Shown here one piece after another: positions 55,558-64,000 of a DNA stretch of 64,000 nt. Origin of the DNA: Brevibacterium spongiae (GTDB lineage: Bacteria; Actinomycetota; Actinomycetes; Actinomycetales; Brevibacteriaceae); NCBI RefSeq assembly GCF_026168515.1, contig NZ_CP093443.1:2356001-2420000 (forward strand). Direction: 5' to 3'. A program made the position numbers and the translations under genes. Position 1 is the first letter of the stretch; each line of letters opens with the position of its first letter. The notes beneath the pieces were generated by a model. It made no database searches. It was not told the DNA's origin and saw only the letters and a program-made list of their open reading frames with translations.

Positions 55558-57129
55558 TCATCTGTGAACTTTACCTGGTTGTGCGCCGCCGAGTCGCATG
55601 GACAGCGCCGAGCGTGTCCGCGCGCGGTCGTCGAATTCGGTCACCGTGGTGCCCACGGTCTGGCCTGTCTCGTGTCCCTTGCCCGCGATGAGCACAGTCG
55701 TGGACGGGTCTGCGGAGGCGATCGCCTCGTCGATGGCTCGGCCCCGGTCGGGAGCCTCGATGATCTTTTTCACACGCGCCTGTCCGGCGGCCACGGCGGC
55801 GTCGATGCCTTCCCTGATGGCGGCGCGGATTGTGGCGGGATCCTCGGTGCGGGGATTGTCGTCGGTGAGAACGATCACATCGGCTTCGCGCGCCGCGGCC
55901 TGCCCCATCCCGAAGCGTTTGCCGCGGTCCCTGTCGCCGCCCGCGCCGAAGACGATGACGAGCTCCTCGGAGTCGGCGTGCAGGCTCGCCAGCGCCTTGG
56001 CGATGGCGTCGGGAGTGTGGGAGTAGTCGACGATGGCGCGCGGGAGCAGCTCGGGGTGGGACTCCTCGAGCGCTCGGGGGCCGGAGACGTCGATGATCTC
56101 CATCCGCCCCGGCACCGAGGCCACGAAGCTGCGTCCGATCGCGTCGATCTCATCGGCGCTGATGCCGGATTCGATGAGCATGGCGGCGGCCAAGGCGGTG
56201 TTCGTGACGTTGAAGTCGCCCGGCAGCGGTGAGCGCAGCCGCACGGTCTGTGATGCGTCGAGGTGGAGGACGAAGTCCGCTTCTCCCGGGGTGTGGTCGA
56301 TGCGCCACTGGCTGCGGTCGTCGCGTCCCAGCGTGTGCACCGGCACCTGCGCGGCGTCGACCATCCGCTCGCCCCATTCGTCTTCGACGACGATGACCGC
56401 GCGGTCGGAGAAGGTGCGGGTGAACAGCTGGGCCTTGGCCTCGAAGTACTCCTCCATCGTGTTGTGGAAGTCGAGGTGGTCCTGGGACAGGTTCGTGAAC
56501 CCGGCCACGGAGAAGTGGGCGCCGTCGACGCGGTGCTGGCTCAGCGCGTGGGAGGAGACCTCCATCGCGCAGGTGTCGACATCGGCGGCACGCATCTTCG
56601 CAAACAGGGCATGCAGCTCGGGAGCCTCCGGGGTGGTGCGCACGCTCGGCACGGTGTCACCGGCGATGAGGATGGCGACTGTGCCGATGACGGCGGTCCG
56701 GTGGCGAAGCGCGGAGAGCATCCCGTCGACGAGGTAGGTCGTCGTGGTCTTCCCGTTCGTTCCGGTGACGCCGATGAGCTCCGGCACCGAGGTGGTCCCG
56801 TAGACGGCGGCCGAGACGAACCCGAGCACCGCCCGCGGGGCTTCGACGATGAGTGCGCTGACCCGCTCGAGCAGGTCCCGGTCGGTCTCGGAGTCGCCGA
56901 GCGCCTCGGAGATCATCGTCCAGCCTGCGGAGTCGGTGAGGATCGCATCGACTCCGGCACGGATGAGCTCGGGCGCGAATTTCGCTCCGTGGACGTTGGC
57001 TCCCGGCAGCGCGGCGTAGAGCTGTCCCGGCGAGACGGCGCGCGAGTCGTGGGAGACCCCCGTGACCTCCTTCTCGGGATCGCCGTGAAGGGTGCCGGGG
57101 GCGATCGGCAGCAGCTGTGAAAGACGCAT
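55558..57129 (-). CDS. murE: UDP-N-acetylmuramoyl-tripeptide synthetase (meso-diaminopimelate-adding)
   Basis: Adds the third stem residue. About 523 residues. [14 protein letters not shown] is the ATP loop, FTNLSQDHLDFHNTMEEYFEAKAQLF the central domain, and DNPRTEDP the C-terminal motif. DNPR is the signature for meso-diaminopimelate rather than lysine specificity (family knowledge), so the wall is predicted to be mDAP-type. I took the ATG that overlaps the ftsI stop (TGATG); two further in-frame ATGs lie three and nine bases upstream. Confidence 0.97.
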   Translation of the reverse strand: MRLSQLLPIAPGTLHGDPEKEVTGVSHDSRAVSPGQLYAALPGANVHGAKFAPELIRAGVDAILTDSAGWTMISEALGDSETDRDLLERVSALIVEAPRAVLGFVSAAVYGTTSVPELIGVTGTNGKTTTTYLVDGMLSALRHRTAVIGTVAILIAGDTVPSVRTTPEAPELHALFAKMRAADVDTCAMEVSSHALSQHRVDGAHFSVAGFTNLSQDHLDFHNTMEEYFEAKAQLFTRTFSDRAVIVVEDEWGERMVDAAQVPVHTLGRDDRSQWRIDHTPGEADFVLHLDASQTVRLRSPLPGDFNVTNTALAAAMLIESGISADEIDAIGRSFVASVPGRMEIIDVSGPRALEESHPELLPRAIVDYSHTPDAIAKALASLHADSEELVIVFGAGGDRDRGKRFGMGQAAAREADVIVLTDDNPRTEDPATIRAAIREGIDAAVAAGQARVKKIIEAPDRGRAIDEAIASADPSTTVLIAGKGHETGQTVGTTVTEFDDRARTRSALSMRLGGAQPGKVHR

Positions 57130-58910
57130 CATTTCCATTCTCGTGCAGGCAGCTCGGGTTTCTCGGTCGAGGGTGGGATCTTCAGATGCCGCATCGCGAA
57201 GCCTGCGACGTCGGAGAAGACGGGGGCTGCGGCCTGTCCACCGTAATAGCCCTTTCGGGGCCTCTGCAAAGTCACCGAGATCGCCAGTTGGGGGTCTTCT
57301 GCCGGGAGCACACCGACGAAGGAGGCGGTGTAGCCGTCGTAGCCGCCGCCCTCGGCGGCGGGTGCCTGTGCGGTGCCGGTCTTACCTGCCACCCGGTAGC
57401 CCGAGACCTGGGCGGACTTTCCGGTGCCTTCGGCGACGACGCCTTCGAGCATGCGCAGGGTCTTGTCGGCGGCCTTCTCGCTCACGACCCGCTGCTTCTC
57501 CCCTGCCGGGGTCGACAGGGTCCGACCCTGCGGTGAGATCATCCCGTCGACGAGGCGGGAGGGCACGTGGACGCCGCCGTTGGCGATGGTGGAGATGACG
57601 TCGGTGGTCTGCAGCGCATTCGCGGCCATGCCCTGGCCGAACATCACCGTGTACTTCGTGCGCCCGTCCCAATCCTTGTACGGGTGGACGATGCCTGCGG
57701 TCTCGGCGGGGAAGCCGATGCCCGAGGTGGATCCGAAGCCGAACTTCTTCATGTATTCGTAGCGCTGCTCCTCGGTGAGCTTCTGTCCGGCGAGGATGGT
57801 GCCGGTGTTCGAGGACTGGGCGAGGATCCCGGCGAAGGTGAGTTTCTCGTCGGGGTGCGGAGACGAGTCCCGGAACTCTTCGTCGTTGGGTGCCTTCCAT
57901 TTGTCGGGGACGGTGAATTCCTGTTCGGGGGTCACCAGTCCCTGGTCGAGCAGGGCCGCGGCGGTGACCATCTTCGCCGTCGAACCGGGTTCGAACACAT
58001 CGGTGAAGATCCGCGATCCGCGATCGTCGCCGTCGACCTTGCCCGGGGAGTTCGGGTCGACCGTGGGCGCGTCGGCGGCGGTGATGATCCGCCCGGTCTT
58101 GACCTCTTTGATGACGATGGACGCGGATTCAGCCTTGTGCTTCTTCCGCTGTTCCTCGATGGCCTGCTGAGCGTAGTACTGCAGGTCCGGGTCGATGGTC
58201 GTCTGCAGTCCCTGTCCGTCGACGGCGTCCTTGATGTTGTTGTCTCCCAGCGGGATGATCTCTCCGCGTGCGCCGCGTTCGTACTGCTGCTGGCCGTCGG
58301 TGCCGGACAGCTCGTCGTCGTAGGCCATCTCGAGTCCGGCCTGCGCGGTGCCGTCCGAGCTGAGGAAGCCGACGAGGTTGCCGGCCACTCCGCCGGCCGG
58401 ATAGGAGCGCACTGCGTACTGCTCGGCTGAGACGCCGAGGACTTCGAGCTTCTGCACGGCCCTCCAGGTCTCCGAGGTCAGTCCCTTGGCCACGGGGTTC
58501 CAGCGTTTGTCACCGACGAGCTTCGGGTAGAGGAGTCCGGGATCGGTGTTCAGCGGCTTCGCCAGGGCTTCGGCGGCACCCCAGGCTCCGACGAGCTTGC
58601 CGTCGACCTTGTACTGGGCGACGTTCTGCTGGTCGACGACGAGCTGGTAGCGGGAGACGCTGTCGGCGAGCACAGTGCCGTCGGAGGCCAGGATCTGGCC
58701 TCGGTCTGCGGGCAGGGTCTTGGTGACGAGGCGATTGGACAGGGCCTTCTCCGCGAGCTGCATCGAGTCCATCCCCTGGATGGACACGAGCCGCACGGTG
58801 GTGATGAGCAGAGCGAGAATCGACACAGCGGCGATGAACCCCATCCGCAGACGCAGATTGGGGCCTGTGCTCTTGCGCTTCTTCTTCAGTCGGCTCTTGG
58901 CTGGGCCCAT
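57129..58910 (-). CDS. ftsI: Septal transpeptidase FtsI (penicillin-binding protein, class B)
   Basis: Cross-links septal peptidoglycan; target of beta-lactams. 593 residues: short basic cytosolic end, one hydrophobic helix (about 24-45), a PBP dimerisation domain with RGQILASDGTVLADS, and a transpeptidase domain with the serine motif STAK (Ser310, Lys313), SSN (about 367) and KTG (about 508). No PASTA domain is present. It lies 74 bp after ftsL. Confidence 0.97.
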   Translation of the reverse strand: MGPAKSRLKKKRKSTGPNLRLRMGFIAAVSILALLITTVRLVSIQGMDSMQLAEKALSNRLVTKTLPADRGQILASDGTVLADSVSRYQLVVDQQNVAQYKVDGKLVGAWGAAEALAKPLNTDPGLLYPKLVGDKRWNPVAKGLTSETWRAVQKLEVLGVSAEQYAVRSYPAGGVAGNLVGFLSSDGTAQAGLEMAYDDELSGTDGQQQYERGARGEIIPLGDNNIKDAVDGQGLQTTIDPDLQYYAQQAIEEQRKKHKAESASIVIKEVKTGRIITAADAPTVDPNSPGKVDGDDRGSRIFTDVFEPGSTAKMVTAAALLDQGLVTPEQEFTVPDKWKAPNDEEFRDSSPHPDEKLTFAGILAQSSNTGTILAGQKLTEEQRYEYMKKFGFGSTSGIGFPAETAGIVHPYKDWDGRTKYTVMFGQGMAANALQTTDVISTIANGGVHVPSRLVDGMISPQGRTLSTPAGEKQRVVSEKAADKTLRMLEGVVAEGTGKSAQVSGYRVAGKTGTAQAPAAEGGGYDGYTASFVGVLPAEDPQLAISVTLQRPRKGYYGGQAAAPVFSDVAGFAMRHLKIPPSTEKPELPAREWK

Positions 58911-58984
58911 TGCACTGTCCTCGGTCCTTGGCGTGGTCGGCGAGTGGTTCGGTCAGGCCGTTCCCTGGTCCCGGTGAGCTCAGA

Positions 58985-59551
58985 CTATTTCGGGGTCTCC
59001 TGGCTCGGAGCCGCAACGTCGTTGCTCGGGCTGCCCCCGACGACCGGGAGCTTCTCATCCGATCGTAGATTGGGTCGGAGGTCTTCGCGTGTATCGGCGC
59101 GCGGCCCGGGCACGACTGTGGGCTCTTTCTCACCGCTGACGTCGATCCCCGGAGCGTCGATGATCTTCCCGGTCTTCGCGTCGAGGAACTCCGGGGAGGA
59201 ATCGCGGACCAGGCCGAGCTCTTCGGCGGCAAGGGCGATGTTCTGCGGGGACTCGCGGTAGGAGTTGTCTTCGACGAGCCGGTCCTTCTGCTCGGCCAGC
59301 GCTTCCTTCTGCGAGGTCAGCTGGTCGACCTTGTAGGAGGTGTGGGAGACGAAGATGTTGAGCAGCAGCACGGCCACGAGGGTCGCCACGAGGATCCCGA
59401 CGCACAGCAGCGAGAACGGCAGTCGGGATTGGGGCAGCTCGAACTTGAGCAGACGCAGCTTGGCAGGACTCTGCGACGCACCGGTCTCCTCGAGCCTGCG
59501 GAAGCGTTCGGTGACGTGGGTCTGACCTGCGGTCGCCTGGGAATTCCTCAC
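58985..59551 (-). CDS. ftsL: FtsL-like divisome protein
   Basis: 188 residues. Basic cytosolic segment, one hydrophobic helix (about 49-72), then a coiled coil (TSYKVDQLTSQKEALAEQKDRLVEDNSYRESPQNIALAAEELGLV) as in FtsL/FtsB proteins. The last 70 residues are Asp/Glu/Pro-rich and unconserved. The GTG start overlaps the rsmH stop (GTGA). Sequence identity in this family is low; the call rests on position between rsmH and ftsI, size and topology. Confidence 0.88.
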   Translation of the reverse strand: MRNSQATAGQTHVTERFRRLEETGASQSPAKLRLLKFELPQSRLPFSLLCVGILVATLVAVLLLNIFVSHTSYKVDQLTSQKEALAEQKDRLVEDNSYRESPQNIALAAEELGLVRDSSPEFLDAKTGKIIDAPGIDVSGEKEPTVVPGPRADTREDLRPNLRSDEKLPVVGGSPSNDVAAPSQETPK

Positions 59552-60513
59552 GATCGTGCCTCCCTGATCTTCTGCACTGCCCGCAGCCGGACGCTGGCCG
59601 CCCGCGGGTTGGTCTCTGCTTCTGTCTCGTCTGCCATCTCTGCGCCCCGGATGATCTCGGTCAGCCAGGGCTGGAGCTCTTCGGGGACCACGGGCAGGTC
59701 CGGCGGCGCCGACGTGGTCGTGGCTGTGCGGAACGTCTTCTTCACGATGGTGTCTTCGAGGGACTGGTAGGACTCGATGACGGCCACTCCCCCGATGTGC
59801 AGGGCCTCGAGCGCGGCCGGCAGTGCGGTGCGCAGAACTCCGAGTTCGTCGTTGACCTCGATGCGCAGAGCCTGGAATGTGCGTTTGGCGGGGTGGGAGC
59901 GCTTCTTCGTCTGCGGGATCACGCGGGAGAGCATCGCGGCGAGCTGCTCCGAGGTCTCCCACGGGGTGTGGGCACGGTCGGTGACGATGATCTTCGCGAT
60001 CTTTCCGGCCATCTTCTCTTCGCCGTATTCGCGCAGGATCCGACGCAGCTCGGCTTCGGAGTAGGTGGCGAGCACCTCGGCGGCGGTGAGCTCCTGTGTG
60101 CGGTCCATGCGCATGTCCAGGGGTGCGGGCCGGGAATAGGAGAATCCGCGTTCGTCCTCATCGAGCTGCAGGGAGGACACGCCGAGGTCGAGCAGGATCG
60201 CGCTGATGGCGGTGATTCCCAGGTCGGCGAGGACTTCGGGCAGCTCGTCGTCGACGGCGTGGACGATGTCGGTGCGGTCGGCGAAGGGGGCCAGGCGCTT
60301 GGTGGCGATGTCGATGGCCTGCAGGTCGCGGTCGATGCCGACGAGGTGGACGTCGGGGAAGGCCTGGAGGACGGCTTCGGAGTGGCCGCCCATGCCCAGT
60401 GTGCCGTCGACGACGACCGGGGTGATGCCGGCGGTGCGGGCGGCGGCGACGCCGACCCCGATGAGTTCGACCACGCGCTCGAGGAGCACCGGTACGTGCT
60501 GCTGAGCTGTCAT
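59548..60513 (-). CDS. rsmH: 16S rRNA (cytosine(1402)-N(4))-methyltransferase
   Basis: Methylates N4 of C1402 in the decoding centre of 16S rRNA. 321 residues. The N-terminus shows HVPVLLERVVELIG, the SAM loop DGTLGMGGHSEAVLQ, GIDRDLQAI, ILLDLGVSSLQLDEDERGFSY and SFQALRIEVNDEL-like TFQALRIEVNDEL. It is second in the dcw cluster, 179 bp after mraZ. Confidence 0.97.
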   Translation of the reverse strand: MTAQQHVPVLLERVVELIGVGVAAARTAGITPVVVDGTLGMGGHSEAVLQAFPDVHLVGIDRDLQAIDIATKRLAPFADRTDIVHAVDDELPEVLADLGITAISAILLDLGVSSLQLDEDERGFSYSRPAPLDMRMDRTQELTAAEVLATYSEAELRRILREYGEEKMAGKIAKIIVTDRAHTPWETSEQLAAMLSRVIPQTKKRSHPAKRTFQALRIEVNDELGVLRTALPAALEALHIGGVAVIESYQSLEDTIVKKTFRTATTTSAPPDLPVVPEELQPWLTEIIRGAEMADETEAETNPRAASVRLRAVQKIREARS

Positions 60514-60692
60514 GCGTGGGGTCCTTCGTGTGTGGGTTTCTTCGGGGGTGTGCTGCTGTGGTGCTGCTGGAGCCAGAACCTTGACCGCCGCGGCCCTGCC
60601 ACCGGGGAAGTGTGTCAGGACTACCGAGCTTCGGAAACGGGGAAGTTCCCCGAAACTCGAGCACGGCGGGCAAGGATCAAGCCCGAGCAGAA

Positions 60693-61124
60693 TCAGATCA
60701 CTCCGGGGATCACCTCCTCTTCGCGTTCGGCGAAGGCCTGCTGAGCGCCGACGAGGTAGTCCTCCCAGGTCGGTGCATCCCAGATCTCGACTCGGTTGCC
60801 CATGCCGATCACTGCGACTTCCCTGGTCAGTGATGCGTACTGCCGCAATATGTTCGGGACCGTGATGCGTCCCTGTTTGTCCGGTTGATCCGCAAATGCC
60901 GCCGACAGGAACACACGCTGGTAATCGCGGGCTTCCTTATTCGTCTTCGGCGCGTTCTGGATTCGCGCGTGCTCGGCTTCGAACTCCGTGGTGGGGAACA
61001 GGGTGAGGCAGTTCTCCTGTCCACGGGTCAGAACGAGTCCGGGCGACAGCTCCTCGCGGAACTTTGCGGGCAGGATGAGGCGACCTTTGTCATCGAGCTT
61101 CTGCATATGAGTGCCCAAGAACAT
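60693..61124 (-). CDS. mraZ: Transcriptional regulator MraZ
   Basis: AbrB-like regulator of the dcw cluster. 143 residues with two SpoVT/AbrB-like halves: MFLGTHMQKLDDKGRLILPAKFRE (about 1-24) and DQPDKQGRITVPNILRQYA (about 80-98). It binds repeated direct boxes in its own promoter. A GGGGTGAG site precedes the ATG. Repeats of GTGG(A/G/T) type lie directly upstream, and many more lie further out. Confidence 0.97.
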   Translation of the reverse strand: MFLGTHMQKLDDKGRLILPAKFREELSPGLVLTRGQENCLTLFPTTEFEAEHARIQNAPKTNKEARDYQRVFLSAAFADQPDKQGRITVPNILRQYASLTREVAVIGMGNRVEIWDAPTWEDYLVGAQQAFAEREEEVIPGVI

Positions 61125-61166
61125 GTCGTCTCACCCCTTTCGGAAACCCATCGGCTCCGATATCAA

Positions 61167-61190
61167 CCACCCTACTCCACTTTCCTCCAC
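61167..61190 (-). promoter_or_regulatory. MraZ operator: three direct boxes with 10-bp period
   Basis: On the minus strand GTGGAGGAAA, GTGGAGTAGG and GTGGTTGATA follow each other, so GTGG starts recur exactly every ten bases, 43-66 bp before the mraZ ATG. Repeats of this type and period are the established MraZ binding mode. Confidence 0.75.
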
Positions 61191-61249
61191 GTATTCCAGC
61201 GTTTCACCTAGCCCACGTCTGGATGACGGTATTTTCCCAGGTCAGATAG

Positions 61250-61540
61250 GTGGAGGAAAGTGGGGAAAATTTTCTATCGGTGCGTCGCGAGGGTGTCTGC
61301 AGGCCACGAAACGGCGGTTCTCAGGTGACGTCGAGCCACCTCGGTGAGGGTGGGTCCGACTGCGAAGATCCGCGAGTTCTCGCGGAGTCCGCGGGATCCC
61401 CTCGCCGAGGTGGAGCGAAGTGGGGAGGGAAGTGGAGGGCCCGCGTGGAGGAAAGTGGGGAGCGAAGTGGGGAACCTCCTCGGGGAGGGAAATGGGGAGC
61501 GAAGTGGGGAGCGGGAAATGGACAGAATTCACCCGTGGGA
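61250..61540 (+). promoter_or_regulatory. Opposite-strand array of MraZ-box-like repeats upstream of moxR
   Basis: The 14-base word GTGGAGGAAAGTGG, present in the mraZ operator on the minus strand (61190 to 61177), recurs exactly on the plus strand at 61250-61263 and 61445-61458. GTGGAGCGAAGTGG at 61410-61423 is a near copy. Spacing of the remaining boxes is mostly 10 or 12 bases. This places a dense cluster of possible MraZ sites in front of the divergent moxR operon. Confidence 0.5.
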
Positions 61541-61610
61541 GGGACAGCAGCGCCGAACCTGAAAGAAGCTCGTGTGGCTGGAGCCGCGGGCATAGGGGAC
61601 AATAGGTGTC

Positions 61611-62600
61611 ATGTCGATCAGCCAAGAAGGTACACAGACCAATTCCGTGATCGGTGCCGAACACATCGAATGGGTGCAGCACCTGACCTCGCGGGCGCGC
61701 ACGACGATGAATGCGGTGCTCGAAGGCAAGGACGAAGCGGTCGGGCTCGCGCTCATCGCGCTGCTCGCCGGCGGCCATGTCCTCCTCGAGGACGTCCCCG
61801 GGGTCGGCAAGACCCTGCTGGCCCGCGCGATGGGCAAGGTCGTCGACGGCTCCGTGCGCCGCATCCAGTTCACTCCGGACCTGCTGCCCACCGATGTCGT
61901 CGGCGTCAACCTGTTCAATCAGGAGACCCGTCACTTCGAGTTCCGCCAGGGCCCTGTGTTCGCGAACATCGTCATCGCCGATGAGATCAACCGAGCCTCG
62001 CCGAAGACCCAGTCGGCGATGCTCGAGTGCATGGCCGAGGGACAGGCCACCATCGACGGGCAGACCTACCAGATGCCGACGCCGTTCATCGTCGTCGCCA
62101 CTCAGAACCCGATCGACATGGAGGGCACCTACGCCCTGCCCGAGGCACAGCGCGACCGCTTCCTCACGAGGATCTCGCTCGGCTACCCGGCGACGAAGGA
62201 CGAGGTCGATCTGCTGGATAACCAGATTCAGAACGATCCGCTCGAGACTGCGACGGCGGTGACGAACCTCGAGCAGATCACTCAGGCGCGCACCATCGTC
62301 CGACATGTCTCGGCGAGCCGGGCGCTGCGCGAATACATCGTGGCGATCCTGCAGGCGACCCGCGACGATCAGGCGATCCTGCTCGGCAGCTCGCCGCGCG
62401 GCGGCGTCCACCTCCTGCGGGCGGCCAAGGCCCGGGCGGCCCTGTCAGGTCGCACCTTCGCCACCCCTGACGATGTGCAGGCCCTGGCTCCGTACATCCT
62501 CGCTCACCGCATCATCCCCCGCGACGGAGACGACTCCGAACTCGCAGCAGACCTCATCGGTCGGATGCTGTCCCGGGTCCCCGTCTCGACGAACCAGTGA
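61611..62600 (+). CDS. MoxR-family AAA+ ATPase
   Basis: Chaperone-like ATPase thought to assemble or activate partner proteins. 329 residues with Walker A EDVPGVGKTLLARAM (about 61-75), Walker B IADEINRASPKTQSAMLECM, sensor 1 FIVVATQNPIDMEGTYALPEAQRDRF and sensor 2 in GSSPRGGVHLLRAAKARA. The start is the ATG (M-S-I-S-Q-E-G) behind AATAGGTG. It is followed by DUF58 and transglutaminase-like genes, the usual MoxR operon of actinobacteria. Confidence 0.95.
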   Translation: MSISQEGTQTNSVIGAEHIEWVQHLTSRARTTMNAVLEGKDEAVGLALIALLAGGHVLLEDVPGVGKTLLARAMGKVVDGSVRRIQFTPDLLPTDVVGVNLFNQETRHFEFRQGPVFANIVIADEINRASPKTQSAMLECMAEGQATIDGQTYQMPTPFIVVATQNPIDMEGTYALPEAQRDRFLTRISLGYPATKDEVDLLDNQIQNDPLETATAVTNLEQITQARTIVRHVSASRALREYIVAILQATRDDQAILLGSSPRGGVHLLRAAKARAALSGRTFATPDDVQALAPYILAHRIIPRDGDDSELAADLIGRMLSRVPVSTNQ

Positions 62601-62604
62601 CCGC

Positions 62605-63780
62605 ATGCGACTGAGCACTTCGGGAATCATCTTCGTCCTCGCCGGGGCGGCCCTCATCATCACGGCTTACCGGTTCGCCCTGCCCGGACTGCTTCCGGCC
62701 GGGCTGCTGCTGCTTGGTCTGGTCGTGCTCTCGGCACTGCTCATTCTGTGGGGCACCCGGCGCGTCTCGGTTGCCCTGAGCACCTCTCTGCACGAGGTCG
62801 CACTGCCGGGCGCCCGGGACCGCTATCCGCTGGCGGCCGTGGGCAAGGAAGTCGAGATCGAGGCGCGAGTGACCAACATCGGTCAGCTCGCGATCCCGTC
62901 CTCGACCATCGACTTCGTCGCCGCCGACGGCTTCGGCGACTCCACTTCCGGGGCGGTGCCGGCCTTGGCGCATAGGGCTTCGCAGACCGTGCTCACCTCG
63001 TTCACACCGCATCGGCGCGGGGTCTCCGGCGTCGAAGCGGCGCTCATCACGGTCTTCGGTCCCTTCGGACTCGTGAAGATGAAGAAGAAGGTCAGAGGGG
63101 CGTTCCCCGTCGCCGTGTCCGTTCCGCATCTGAGTGCACGCATCCCGAAGGATTCGTCGATCCGTCCCGCGCGCCTCGACGACGGAAAGGTCCGGTCCGG
63201 GCACACCACCCGTGACTTCCATACCCGCGAATATGTGCCCGGCGACGATCTGCGTCACGTGCACTGGCCCTCGACCGCGAAGTCCGGTGAGCTCATGGTC
63301 CGTCATGAGGCCGACGAGGAGACGCTGCACGCGCTCATCATCGTCGACCTCGCCGCCGACGCGGAGGCCGAAGAGCCCAGCGACCTCGAGATCGAGTTCC
63401 TGCTGGCCGCCGCGACTGCGGCCGGAACCGCATTCCTGCGAGCCGACTATGAAGTCAATGTCGTCGTCCCCGGACACCAGATCAGATTCAAAGGAGCGCG
63501 CGATATCGACAAGCTGCGACTTCTCTCCGCACTCGTCCGTCCCGGCAAGGTCGAGCTGCCCGCACATGACAACCCGAACCACATCGTCATCTGCTCCGTC
63601 GGCGATCAGCGCGGTCAGGAGCTCGCTTCGCAGTTCTCGCGGCGTGTGCCCGTGACTCTGCGCACGCTCAGCGAGATCGAGGATATGACGATGATGGGTC
63701 TCAGCGAGGACCTGCCCGAGTCGTGGACTAGCTTCGAGTCCAAGCGCAGGATCAACCGGTCGCAGGAGGTGCGCCGATGA
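62605..63780 (+). CDS. DUF58 domain membrane protein
   Basis: 391 residues. Two hydrophobic helices (about 5-22 and 26-48) anchor an extracytoplasmic-like middle part; the DUF58 signature GDDLRHVHWPSTAKSGELMVRHEADEE lies at about 213-239 and is followed by a von Willebrand factor A-like half. Family members work with MoxR ATPases; the substrate is unknown. The ATG lies four bases after the moxR stop; the longer upstream frame is inside moxR. It overlaps the next gene by four bases. Confidence 0.92.
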   Translation: MRLSTSGIIFVLAGAALIITAYRFALPGLLPAGLLLLGLVVLSALLILWGTRRVSVALSTSLHEVALPGARDRYPLAAVGKEVEIEARVTNIGQLAIPSSTIDFVAADGFGDSTSGAVPALAHRASQTVLTSFTPHRRGVSGVEAALITVFGPFGLVKMKKKVRGAFPVAVSVPHLSARIPKDSSIRPARLDDGKVRSGHTTRDFHTREYVPGDDLRHVHWPSTAKSGELMVRHEADEETLHALIIVDLAADAEAEEPSDLEIEFLLAAATAAGTAFLRADYEVNVVVPGHQIRFKGARDIDKLRLLSALVRPGKVELPAHDNPNHIVICSVGDQRGQELASQFSRRVPVTLRTLSEIEDMTMMGLSEDLPESWTSFESKRRINRSQEVRR

Positions 63781-64000
63781 GCCTCGATACTCCCCCGACA
63801 CGGTCGCACGGAACCTCCGCGTCCGAACCGCCGTCCCAGTCCCCCACAGGTGTGGTGTCTACGAACGATTCGAGTCCGCCGGCCGGATGGCTCGAAGCGG
63901 TCATCGTCTTCGCTGCCATGGTGCTCACCGCAGTGGCCGTCTCAGCGGTGTTCAAGGACTTCGCCTGGCTGCCGCCCGTCCTCGCCTCGGTCGCAATCGT
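63777..64000 (+). CDS. Transglutaminase-like (TgpA-type) membrane protein, N-terminal part
   Basis: Only about 74 codons are in the window. A Ser/Pro/Thr-rich start (MSLDTPPTRSHGTS) is followed by a hydrophobic helix (GWLEAVIVFAAMVLTAVAVSAVF) and the beginning of a second (FAWLPPVLASVAIV). The ATG overlaps the DUF58 stop (ATGA). In this operon type the third gene encodes a multi-pass protein with a transglutaminase-like domain; the domain itself lies beyond the window, so this is a context call. Confidence 0.65.
   Translation, partial: MSLDTPPTRSHGTSASEPPSQSPTGVVSTNDSSPPAGWLEAVIVFAAMVLTAVAVSAVFKDFAWLPPVLASVAI

Larger units (their letters stand above)
61125..61610. repeat. Spacer between mraZ and moxR packed with MraZ-box-like repeats
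   Basis: No gene is seen in these 486 bp. Nearest mraZ are three minus-strand boxes at 61167-61190. On the plus strand, GTGG(A/G) words start at 61250, 61260, 61410, 61420, 61432, 61445, 61455, 61467, 61504 and 61535, with ATGG variants at 61492 and 61518. The pairs 61250/61260, 61410/61420 and 61445/61455 keep the 10-bp spacing of the mraZ boxes. Further short palindromic words (CCTCGCCGAGG) occur near 61400. Confidence 0.7.

Noticed and set aside
60600-60690. Hairpin TCGGGGAA-C-TTCCCCG between mraZ and rsmH as an attenuator
   Set aside because: The stem is short with a one-base loop and there is no leader peptide or U-tract, so no regulatory call can be supported.

Overview
The window is high-GC DNA with the gene content and order of an actinobacterium. 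The order dxs / TRAM methyltransferase / APC permease / trkA pair / OB-fold / DUF3710 / dut / DUF3093 / DUF4193 / hemH / sepH / parE / sigA, followed by a dcw cluster with sepF, yggT and divIVA, resembles the Mycobacterium Rv2682-Rv2703 region and the Streptomyces hrdB-dut region. A DNPR-type (meso-diaminopimelate) MurE, a fused CydDC and the general protein character point to Micrococcales, most likely Brevibacterium or a close relative. That genus call is an inference, because no rRNA lies in the window.

Layout. Positions 1-525 hold the end of an ISL3-family insertion sequence. Positions 0.9-14.8 kb hold housekeeping genes: dxs, acnA, an RNA methyltransferase with an in-frame minisatellite, an APC permease with two TrkA/RCK proteins, an OB-fold protein, DUF3710, dut, DUF3093, DUF4193 and a 75-residue protein. 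Positions 14.9-17.5 kb hold coproporphyrin ferrochelatase and the division protein SepH. Positions 17.5-25.0 kb hold the cytochrome bd operon cydA-cydB-cydDC (minus strand), divergent from a BlaI/CopY-type repressor and an M56-type membrane peptidase. Positions 25.1-31.2 kb hold a frameshifted topoisomerase IV B gene, a lipoprotein amidase, sigA and DUF4192. Positions 31.4-41.5 kb hold a spermidine-synthase-like protein, a HelD-type helicase, hisD-nrdR, dnaE and rluD. Positions 41.5-61.1 kb hold an almost complete dcw cluster, all on the minus strand: mraZ, rsmH, ftsL, ftsI, murE, murF, mraY, murD, ftsW, murG, murC, ftsQ, ftsZ, pgeF, sepF, yggT, divIVA, lspA. Positions 61.6-64.0 kb hold a divergent moxR / DUF58 / transglutaminase-like operon that runs off the end.

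How it works together. The dcw block supplies lipid II synthesis (murE, murF, mraY, murD, murG, murC), the septal machinery (ftsL, ftsI, ftsW, ftsQ, ftsZ, sepF) and polar growth (divIVA). SepH, elsewhere in the window, also acts on FtsZ. The cyd operon provides an alternative terminal oxidase and its assembly transporter.

Most interesting signals. (1) Tandem 17-bp dyads TTCTAC-N5-GTAGAA lie in front of cydA, and a degenerate third copy sits inside the promoter of the divergent blaI-like gene. This suggests that a BlaI plus M56-peptidase pair controls cytochrome bd. (2) MraZ-box-like repeats, including three exact copies of GTGGAGGAAAGTGG, are spread over about 370 bp between mraZ and moxR. 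(3) parE carries a single-base frameshift. (4) Two copies of a near-perfect long palindrome lie just after stop codons 20 kb apart. (5) A heptapeptide-coding minisatellite replaces the iron-sulfur cysteine segment of a TrmA-type methyltransferase. I saw no rRNA, tRNA, CRISPR array, prophage or replication origin.
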